A program made the position numbers and the translations under genes. This document shows, one piece after another, positions 7,486 through 11,916 of a stretch of DNA of 11,916 nucleotides (positions within the stretch are counted from its first letter, which is position 1; each line of letters begins with the position of its first letter). The notes under the pieces are model-generated. The model ran no database searches, was not told where the DNA came from, and saw only the letters and a list, made by a program, of their open reading frames with translations. The DNA is from an uncultured Saprospiraceae bacterium. GTDB lineage: Bacteria > Bacteroidota > Bacteroidia > Chitinophagales > Saprospiraceae. Location: positions 1 to 11,916 of the forward strand of contig CALCMV010000203.1 of the NCBI GenBank assembly GCA_937967535.1, given 5' to 3'.

Positions 7486-7516
7486 AGAGATGAGATGTCT
7501 TTTCCCTACAATATGG
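7475..7516. terminator. Hairpin spanning the HD-gene stop codon
   Basis: CCATATTGTAG (7475-7485) pairs perfectly with CTACAATATGG (7506-7516), an 11-bp stem with a 20-nt loop. The left arm includes the stop codon TAG at 7483-7485. No U-run follows in either direction. It lies between two convergent genes and may protect 3' ends or stop transcription from both sides (inference). Confidence 0.55.
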
Positions 7517-7556
7517 CACGGATTTGAAAGGGATGCAATGCAATTGATTGTAAAAA

Positions 7557-7577
7557 AACTATCAACTATCAACTATT
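7557..7577. repeat. Heptamer tract AACTATC x3 at the amn stop codon
   Basis: Three exact 7-nt units, AACTATC, AACTATC and AACTATT. The last base is part of the minus-strand stop codon of the AMP nucleosidase gene (7577-7579). The word is unrelated to ACCGTCT or ATTCAAA, but the period is again 7. Confidence 0.75.
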
Positions 7578-8347
7578 TAAAATCTCAAATGCTTGACAGT
7601 CAATCCATTATTAATCAATTGCTTCAAAGAACTGACACCGATTTTTACATGTGTTTCCACAAAATCTCTTGTAACACCTTTATCACTTTCACGAGTTTTG
7701 ACACCATCGGGGGTCATCGGCATATCCGACACAAGGAGTAGCGCACCCGATGGAATATTATTGAAAAAAGCCGTAGAAAATATCGTTGCCGTTTCCATAT
7801 CCACACAGATGACGCGGATTTTTTTCAAGTACTTTTTAAATTTATTATCGTGTTCCCATACGCGGCGGTTGGTGGTGTATACCGTCCCTGTCCAATAATC
7901 CAAATTATAATCGCGGATAGTTGTCGAGATGGCTTTTTGCAATGCAAAAGAGGGTAGGGCAGGCACTTCTACCGGAAAGTAATCATCAGAAGTTCCCTCG
8001 CCGCGTATACCGGCAATCGGCAAGATGAGGTCGCCGACTTTATTTTTGCGTTTTGTACCGCCACATTTACCCAAAAACAAACAGGCTTTTGGCTTTACAG
8101 CCGACAATAAATCCATAATCGTCGCTGCATTCGGACTACCCATACCGAAGTTTATCATCGTTATATTGTCGGCAGTTGCGCTTGTCATAGCACCGCCTCG
8201 ACCACGAATTTCCACCCCATGAATCTTCGCAAAAACTTTTATATAATTACTAAAATTCGTCAATAAAATATACCTCCCAAAATCCTCTAATTCCGTACCC
8301 GTATAGCGTGGCAACCAATCCTTAGCGATTTCTTGCTTATTCTTCAT
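7577..8347 (-). CDS. amn: AMP nucleosidase, short form
   Basis: 256 aa. A phosphorylase-superfamily nucleosidase that would split AMP into adenine and ribose 5-phosphate in the cytoplasm, feeding adenine salvage. Visible motifs in order: RGRGGAM (48-54), NFGMGSPNAA (66-75), FLGKCGGT (91-98), the purine and ribose-binding VDMETA (182-187), and the catalytic-Asp segment SDMPMTPDGVKT (207-218, Asp208). The length is about half that of Escherichia coli Amn (about 480 aa), because only the catalytic domain is present; this short form is usual in Bacteroidota. The start is ATG at 8347. It is transcribed in the same direction as the gene at 8446-9015, but a 98-bp repeat-filled gap and a possible promoter lie between them, so co-transcription is uncertain. 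Related nucleoside phosphorylases are an alternative, but the PMTPDGVKT segment favours Amn. Confidence 0.88.
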   Translation of the reverse strand: MKNKQEIAKDWLPRYTGTELEDFGRYILLTNFSNYIKVFAKIHGVEIRGRGGAMTSATADNITMINFGMGSPNAATIMDLLSAVKPKACLFLGKCGGTKRKNKVGDLILPIAGIRGEGTSDDYFPVEVPALPSFALQKAISTTIRDYNLDYWTGTVYTTNRRVWEHDNKFKKYLKKIRVICVDMETATIFSTAFFNNIPSGALLLVSDMPMTPDGVKTRESDKGVTRDFVETHVKIGVSSLKQLINNGLTVKHLRF

Positions 8348-8351
8348 ATCA

Positions 8352-8359
8352 CAAATTTA
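8352..8359 (-). promoter_or_regulatory. Possible -7 box TAAATTTG upstream of amn
   Basis: On the minus strand TAAATTTG matches TAnnTTTG and ends 4 nt before the amn ATG (8347), which would imply a leaderless message. No convincing -33 TTG is present at the expected distance. The identical octamer occurs at 10454-10461 upstream of the M28 gene. Confidence 0.28.
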
Positions 8360-8383
8360 CGAAAATAATGTGATAATATAGCT

Positions 8384-8445
8384 AATGAATGAGTGAGTGA
8401 GTGAATTTTGAATTTTGAATGAATGAATTTTGAATTTTGAATGAG
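8384..8445. repeat. Tandem GAATTTT-type repeat abutting a stop codon
   Basis: The tract starts with ATGA/GTGA tetramers and continues with a 22-nt unit whose first 20 bases, GAATTTTGAATTTTGAATGA, occur exactly at 8403-8422 and 8425-8444. Each unit contains two GAATTTT heptamers. It ends directly at the stop codon (8446-8448) of the upstream minus-strand gene. The same word forms the outer arms of 3905-4342. Confidence 0.85.
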
Positions 8446-9015
8446 TTAGTGTACATACAGTAAGGTACTGTCTTGCACAGTGTAAATTTTATTGAGTTCG
8501 CTTTGCAGTGCGTCTAGTTGTTGGACGATTTTGGGCGGAGTATCGTCGTTGACAAACATGTAGGCGTAGGTGAGTTCTCTGGCGGTGCGGAGGCAGTAAT
8601 AATCTCTGCCGGCTTTGCACCGTTTGAAGAAGGTTTCGGTGAGTGCGATTCTGGGTTCGAGTTTGCGCGGGTAAATGGTTTTGGCATCATAATAACGATT
8701 GGCGGCTTCGCTGTGGTCGTCCATTTCCTCGCCCAAATCGCCTAGAATCATCACCTCCTCATAAGATTCGGCAAGTGCGTGTTTCTTTTTTTCTTTTTTT
8801 GCGGCTTTGGTGGCTGCTTTTTCTTTTTTTGCTTCCGTAGTAATGGTAGGTACGGTCTGCAATTTGTTGGCAAACCATATAATGCCGCCCACTAAAAGCA
8901 AGGCAACAAGTCCCATCACCAACCATTCTCTGAGAAATGTGCGGCTATCTTCTGTTTGGGCAACTTCGCGGTAGTTTTTTGCAGGAGTTTTTCGATAATC
9001 TTTGCGGTGTGACAT
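8446..9015 (-). CDS. Single-pass membrane protein with TPR-like C-terminal domain, unknown function
   Basis: 189 aa. A basic, charged cytoplasmic N-terminus (1-30, rich in Arg and Lys) precedes one membrane helix (about 31-50, WLVMGLVALLLVGGIIWF). A Lys/Ala-rich linker follows (about 62-82, KKEKAATKAAKKEKKK). The C-terminal part (about 83-180) is helical, with a TPR-like rhythm: EEVMILGDLGEEMDDHSEAANRY looks like helix A/B of one repeat, and YPRKLEPRIALTETFFKRC starts the next. Cys133 and Cys141 flank a helix turn. With the positive-inside rule the helical domain should face the periplasm. I recognise no named family. It may be a scaffold or adaptor, but nothing in the neighbourhood identifies a partner. 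The start is ATG at 9015, the first in frame, giving a sensible basic N-terminus. Confidence 0.75.
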   Translation of the reverse strand: MSHRKDYRKTPAKNYREVAQTEDSRTFLREWLVMGLVALLLVGGIIWFANKLQTVPTITTEAKKEKAATKAAKKEKKKHALAESYEEVMILGDLGEEMDDHSEAANRYYDAKTIYPRKLEPRIALTETFFKRCKAGRDYYCLRTARELTYAYMFVNDDTPPKIVQQLDALQSELNKIYTVQDSTLLYVH

Positions 9016-9316
9016 ATTTGTAATGCTTAAATGGTGTAATGTTTAAATGTAATTTTGAATGTTGAATGTGCATCAATTCATCCCTTCTTATTAAACGTAA
9101 AACTTATGGTAAAAAGTTTTAGGATTTAGAATTTTGTGATTTTTGGCAAAAGATGAATAAATGAGTAAATTTGAAATGGAATAATGTTTTAATGAATCAA
9201 TAAACTCAAGGGTAAAAACATTTACTCATATTATCATTTACTCATTTACTCATTATCATGTTAGGAGTGCTACACATATAATGCTGAAAGCACGAAAACC
9301 AATCACTAATCACCAA
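9016..9316. other. Repeat-rich gap between the M28 gene and the membrane protein gene
   Basis: 301 bp. From left to right it holds TTAAATGGTGTAATG-type words (9025-9052), GAATGTTGAATG (9058-9069), an unremarkable stretch (9070-9140), a fold-back repeat (9141-9259) and a heptamer tract at the M28 stop codon. I see no ORF or RNA gene and no clear promoter for the minus-strand gene ending at 9015. Confidence 0.5.
9141..9259. repeat. Fold-back repeat with 54-nt block shared with 11778-11831
   Basis: 9141-9194 matches 11778-11831 at 52 of 54 positions, in the same orientation. The differences are G/A at 9152 and 9179. Here the block is followed by its own inverted words: ATGAATAAATGAGTAAA (9153-9169) faces TTTACTCA and CATTTACT octamers at 9220-9259. 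At 11778 the inverted half is missing. Confidence 0.85.
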
Positions 9317-9321
9317 TCAAT
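9301..9321. repeat. Heptamer tract AATCACT x3 over the M28 stop codon
   Basis: Three 7-nt units, AATCACT, AATCACC and AATCAAT. The stop codon of the M28 gene (9317-9319, minus strand) is inside the third unit. Short and possibly degenerate, but in the same position and with the same period as the tracts at other genes. Confidence 0.55.
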
Positions 9322-10324
9322 ACACACCTGCGGCTTCTTTGTATAGTACATTCAAAACCGTTTGCCCTACGGCTTTAAGTGTTTGTTTATCAATCACGCT
9401 CATATCGTCTTTGTGCGTATGCCAGTAATGTCCAAAACCCGTTTCGCTCGTTACGGGGCGATTGATAATGTCAATCATTGGAATTTTGGCGATTTGATTT
9501 ACATACAAATGGTCGTCTGTAACGCCGGGAGCTTGTGCAAAATCGAAATAGCTGCTGTAGCCTGCTTTCTGCGCTTCCGTCCAAACCTTATTGACCACAC
9601 CGGAGGCGTACTGCATAGAGACTTCCTCGCGTGGGAAACGGGCATTTTTGGACCCTACCATATCCAATAAAATACCATACATAGCGCGATAATCCGGCTC
9701 ATGTTTGTTGCGCGACCAATGCTGCGAACCCAAGCACCAAGTATCTTTTTGTTCGGGAAAACCACCGCCGCCGCGTGGCTGTCCGATGTCTTCTGCGTCA
9801 AAAAGCACGATGTCTATGCCAAGCCCTTCGATTTTGTGTACATCCAGATTTCGGGCAATTTCGAGCAGTACGCCTACGCCGCTAGCACCATCATCTGCGC
9901 CCAAAATCGGCTCCATGCGCTTGTTGGGGTCAGCGTCCCATTCTGCCATGTGGCGGGAGTCCCAGTGGGCTGCGAGTACCACGCGCCGCTTGGCATCGGG
10001 ATTATAAACGGCAATAATATTTTGCGCTTTGAGGATTTCTCCGGTGTAGGCTTTCAGGTCGGCGTGCTGCACCACGACCCGCGCACCGATGCCATGAAAT
10101 TCGCGCTTCAACCAAGCTGCACACGAATCATGTGCCGGCGAATTAGGCACACGCGAGCCAAAAGACACTTGCTTTTCGATGTAGCGATAGGCCATATCCG
10201 CATTAAAGACCGGAATATCTACCGTAATCGTCGCAGGCTTGGATTTTTGGTCGCTTTTACAAGAAAAACAACAAATTATTATTAAGACGCATATAATGAA
10301 TTGAGAAAACTTTCTTATCGACAT
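9317..10324 (-). CDS. Lipoprotein M28-family glutaminyl-peptide cyclotransferase-like enzyme
   Basis: 335 aa. A lipoprotein signal peptide (MSIRKFSQFI, hydrophobic 9-19) ends in a lipobox with Cys22 (CFSC), so it is probably anchored in the envelope. The body is an M28 zinc-hydrolase fold of glutaminyl-cyclase type: AAHWDSR (118-124), LGADDGASG (141-149, Asp144 as likely Zn ligand), LFDAEDIG (174-181), CLGSQHW (197-203), LLDMVGSKNARFP (219-231), TDDH (269-272) and the C-terminal WHTHKDD (301-307, His302 as likely Zn ligand). Glutaminyl cyclases turn N-terminal Gln of exported proteins into pyroglutamate, which is common after Sec cleavage in Bacteroidota. The second Glu of the mammalian FDGEE motif is Asp179 here. 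An aminopeptidase activity cannot be excluded, but the single-metal pattern favours the cyclase. The start is ATG at 10324. It is divergent from the PKD-cyclophilin gene. Confidence 0.85.
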   Translation of the reverse strand: MSIRKFSQFIICVLIIICCFSCKSDQKSKPATITVDIPVFNADMAYRYIEKQVSFGSRVPNSPAHDSCAAWLKREFHGIGARVVVQHADLKAYTGEILKAQNIIAVYNPDAKRRVVLAAHWDSRHMAEWDADPNKRMEPILGADDGASGVGVLLEIARNLDVHKIEGLGIDIVLFDAEDIGQPRGGGGFPEQKDTWCLGSQHWSRNKHEPDYRAMYGILLDMVGSKNARFPREEVSMQYASGVVNKVWTEAQKAGYSSYFDFAQAPGVTDDHLYVNQIAKIPMIDIINRPVTSETGFGHYWHTHKDDMSVIDKQTLKAVGQTVLNVLYKEAAGVY

Positions 10325-10337
10325 AATGAATTAGGCT

Positions 10338-10430
10338 TGAGACTTGAGAGGGGAGACAAGAGACAAGAGAGGAGAGAAGATATTTTAACTTCTCTTGTCT
10401 CAATTCTCTTGTCTCACGTCTCTCGTCTCG
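10338..10430. repeat. Fold-back of GAGACAA / CTCTTGT heptamers in the divergent spacer
   Basis: The left half (10338-10380) is purine-only words such as GAGACAA repeated with period 7. The right half (10388-10430) is CTCTTGT, CTCAATT, CTCTTGT, CTCACGT, CTCTCGT. GAGACAAGAG (10353-10362) pairs exactly with CTCTTGTCTC (10392-10401), among other registers. TTTTTT follows at 10433-10438, so read on the plus strand it resembles an intrinsic terminator. No plus-strand gene precedes it, however; it lies 14 bp upstream of the M28 start codon and probably within that gene's leader. Confidence 0.75.
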
Positions 10431-10453
10431 CATTTTTTAACGAACTTGCGCCG

Positions 10454-10461
10454 CAAATTTA
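10454..10461 (-). promoter_or_regulatory. Possible -7 box TAAATTTG for the M28 gene
   Basis: Minus-strand TAAATTTG fits TAnnTTTG. It would give the M28 gene a leader of roughly 120 nt containing the whole GAGACAA fold-back. No good -33 TTG stands at 17-23 nt, so this is only a candidate. Confidence 0.25.
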
Positions 10462-10506
10462 AATACAAATTTCAATATCTACGTATTAAAAGCGAATTCA
10501 AACTAT

Positions 10507-10698
10507 CCCGACTTTGGGCATTGGGGAATCGGGAAATTAGGTAATTAGAGTAAAGAAGACATAATTTATTATTTATCAACAAAATAAAAATTATAATAAA
10601 TTTAATTTGAAATAAAATACAAATTGATACAAAATTATTGATAGTCAGTATTTTACCGAATTTCCCGGTTTCCGAATTCCCCAATATCCAAAGCCCGG
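10507..10698. repeat. Fold-back repeat of the GGTAATTA family, copy 3
   Basis: The left arm (10507-10546) has ACTTTGGGCATTGGGGAATC and GGGAAATTAGGTAATTA. The right arm (10654-10698) has CCGAATTTCCCGG and GAATTCCCCAATATCCAAAG. The arms are imperfect reverse complements around about 105 bp of AT-rich DNA. Size, arm order (GGACTTTGG-type outside, AATTAGG-type inside) and AT-rich loop match copy 2 at 6561-6745. Confidence 0.75.
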
Positions 10699-10766
10699 AT
10701 ATAGAAAATTCAGGAATTTTATCTAGCTGTTCAATCAAAGCATATTCAGCATCTAAACACAAATTA

Positions 10767-11717
10767 ATGTTCAATAAAATTCAAAGTTCAAAGTTCAAAA
10801 TTCAAAGTTCGTTAGCCGTCTACCGCCTACCGTCTACTGCCTGTCGCCTCTTGTTTCTCCTCTCCTGTCTTTCCACTCTTCTCTTAGTGGGCTGTAGTAT
10901 CCCTAGGGCTTCCTTTACTCATTCAGATACAAACTATGAAGCACCCGCGATGGTTGAGTTTGAAAATACTTCAACGGGGGCGGAGATTTACGAATGGAAC
11001 TTTGGCGACGGCAATGTCTCTGATACCATTTCTCCGATACATCAATATAAAAATTCGGGTAATTACTTGGTGACATTAAAAGCGGAAAAAGGCGAAAAAT
11101 CCACTGTTTATCAGCAATATATCGCAGTTCGCGCTCCGCAGGATTGTACCGTAAAATTGGAGACAGAATTTGGGGATATGACCCTCGTATTATTTGATGA
11201 TACCCCCGAACATCGCGATAATTTTCTAAAATTAATCAGTCAGCAATATTATGATGGAGTCTTGTTTCACCGCGTCATTCCGGGCTTTATGATACAGGGT
11301 GGCGACCCTGATTCGCGCGGTGCATCGCAGAGCAAACGCATCGGTACGGGTGGTCCGGGCTATACCGTTCCGGCGGAGTTTTCGCCCCAAGGGGTGCATG
11401 TGCGAGGCGCACTCGCCGCAGCACGCGACAACAATCCTGAAAAGGCATCTTCCGGTTCGCAATTTTATATCGTACATGGCAGCAATTGTACAGATGAAAG
11501 ATTGGATAAAATAGAACAAGAACGCGGCTTCCGATACACACCCGAACAACGCGAAGCCTATCTCAAAACAGGCGGTACTCCTCAACTTGACCGCGAATAT
11601 ACCGTATTCGGCATGCTCATAGATGGCTTTGAGATTCTGGATAAAATCGCAACCTCCGAGACCAAAAATGACCGCCCTACTAAAAATATTTCCATAAAAA
11701 TAAGGGAAGTGTATTGA
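10767..11717 (+). CDS. PKD-cyclophilin fusion lipoprotein (peptidyl-prolyl isomerase)
   Basis: 316 aa from ATG at 10767. A frame opens earlier, at 10638, but those 43 extra residues are read from a fold-back repeat and would bury the signal peptide. A long lipoprotein signal follows, with hydrophobic core at about 28-40 and lipobox LVGC (Cys43). Next comes one PKD domain (about 50-122, containing EWNFGDGNVSD and HQYKNSGNYLVTL). The cyclophilin domain is at about 127-316, with catalytic FHRVIPGFMIQGGD (167-180; Arg169, Gln177) and SSGSQFYIV (228-236). An extra, charged segment of about 35 residues (about 240-277) sits between SSGSQFYIV and YTVFG. It should catalyse proline isomerisation on exported proteins from the envelope, with the PKD domain as spacer or binder. 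The gene is monocistronic. Oddly, codons for residues 5-28 are heptamer repeat DNA, so the N-terminus may be recent. Confidence 0.88.
   Translation: MFNKIQSSKFKIQSSLAVYRLPSTACRLLFLLSCLSTLLLVGCSIPRASFTHSDTNYEAPAMVEFENTSTGAEIYEWNFGDGNVSDTISPIHQYKNSGNYLVTLKAEKGEKSTVYQQYIAVRAPQDCTVKLETEFGDMTLVLFDDTPEHRDNFLKLISQQYYDGVLFHRVIPGFMIQGGDPDSRGASQSKRIGTGGPGYTVPAEFSPQGVHVRGALAAARDNNPEKASSGSQFYIVHGSNCTDERLDKIEQERGFRYTPEQREAYLKTGGTPQLDREYTVFGMLIDGFEILDKIATSETKNDRPTKNISIKIREVY
10780..10850. repeat. Two heptamer tracts inside the signal-peptide coding region
   Basis: 10780-10807 is four exact 7-nt units: TTCAAAG, TTCAAAG, TTCAAAA, TTCAAAG. 10816-10850 is five units: CCGTCTA, CCGCCTA, CCGTCTA, CTGCCTG, TCGCCTC. 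The following CTCTTGTTTCTCCTCTCCTG resembles the CTCTTGT words of 10388-10430. All of this lies downstream of the ATG at 10767 and upstream of the lipobox codon. Because 7 is not a multiple of 3, the first tract encodes a 7-residue period (KIQSSKF, then KIQSS). Confidence 0.85.
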
Positions 11718-11832
11718 TTAGATTTTGGACAGAATGAGAATTAAGGAATTAGTATTACATTCTTAACTCTTGTGCGTTTTTGGCAAAAAATGAATAAATG
11801 AGTAAATTTGAAATGAAATAATGTTTTAATGC
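11718..11832. repeat. Intergenic DNA with second copy of the 54-nt repeat
   Basis: 11718-11777 follows the PKD-cyclophilin stop and has only weak GGACAGAATGAGAATTAAGG-type words related to the GGTAATTA family. 11778-11831 is the 54-nt block shared with 9141-9194. No ORF and no clear terminator. Confidence 0.8.
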
Positions 11833-11847
11833 TGTCGTCTGACATTT
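11833..11847. repeat. Third copy of the TGTCGTCTGACATTT word
   Basis: This 15-mer is identical to 115-129, and its last 13 bases occur inverted at 9-21. Here it is followed by CAAAAATC and not by GAAAATGTC, so the palindrome is broken. It directly abuts the 54-nt repeat copy. Confidence 0.7.
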
Positions 11848-11889
11848 CAAAAATCTATCAATACCCCACATCTTTTCGGGCAGCCTACT

Positions 11890-11916
11890 CGCCTTGCATT
11901 TTCAAAATGCAAGGCG
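11890..11916. repeat. Perfect 27-nt palindrome at the window end
   Basis: The arms CGCCTTGCATTTT (11890-11902) and AAAATGCAAGGCG (11904-11916) are exact reverse complements around a single C. The core CATTTTCAAAATG (11897-11909) is the same 13-mer as window positions 1-13. It may continue past the window edge. Confidence 0.85.

Noticed and set aside
9701..10285. 194-codon plus-strand ORF
   Set aside because: Antisense shadow of the M28 gene, whose catalytic motifs are all in the minus frame.
10338..10438. Hairpin plus TTTTTT as an intrinsic terminator on the plus strand
   Set aside because: No plus-strand gene lies upstream; the spacer is divergent, so I describe it as a repeat and not as a terminator.
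10638..10766. Upstream extension of the PKD-cyclophilin frame to an ATG at 10638
   Set aside because: The extra 43 residues are read from the right arm of a fold-back repeat and would place a polar stretch before the lipoprotein signal.
10472..10774. 100-codon minus-strand ORF
   Set aside because: Read entirely from the fold-back repeat 10507-10698 and its AT-rich loop; composition is not protein-like.
1..11916. Defence island, prophage or biosynthetic cluster
   Set aside because: All nine genes are envelope, salvage or unknown small-protein genes; no nuclease, transposase, integrase or synthase is visible on either strand.

Overview
The window looks like chromosomal housekeeping DNA from a free-living Bacteroidota bacterium. 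The class is less certain; Saprospiria or Chitinophagia is a guess. The best evidence is a type IX secretion plug protein, a family confined to Bacteroidota. A short-form AMP nucleosidase, a glutaminyl-cyclase-like M28 lipoprotein, weak or absent Shine-Dalgarno sequences and a few TAnnTTTG boxes next to start codons agree with this. Nine protein genes are supported. I see no rRNA, tRNA, CRISPR array, phage gene or transposase.

Layout. 1-280: non-coding, with a palindromic inverted repeat and a heptamer tract. 281-3885 (minus strand): a double-length, two-module D-Ala-D-Ala ligase followed by a membrane-anchored triple-PASTA protein, a likely cell-wall operon. 3886-4495: a 440-bp imperfect fold-back element. 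4496-4897 (plus): a small four-helix membrane protein, convergent with the T9SS plug protein at 4957-6225 (minus). 6226-6819: two fold-back repeats of one family. 6820-7485 (plus): an HD-superfamily phosphohydrolase, convergent with AMP nucleosidase at 7577-8347 (minus). 8446-9015 (minus): a single-pass protein with a TPR-like C-terminal domain. 9317-10324 (minus): the M28 lipoprotein. 10325-10766: divergent intergenic DNA packed with fold-back repeats. 10767-11717 (plus): a PKD-cyclophilin lipoprotein. 11718-11916: more repeats, ending in a 27-nt palindrome.

Most of the genes are conserved, and several act in the envelope: peptidoglycan precursor synthesis, PASTA protein, T9SS plug, exported cyclase and exported prolyl isomerase. 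No defence or mobile system is visible. The unusual part is the intergenic DNA. Almost every gap carries tandem 7-nt (sometimes 8-nt) words. The word differs from locus to locus while the period stays the same. The tracts begin at, or overlap, the stop codons of most genes, and many pair with an inverted copy to form long hairpins. In one place three different words run into a coding sequence and appear to encode the signal peptide of the PKD-cyclophilin lipoprotein. This repeat system is the main lead in the window.
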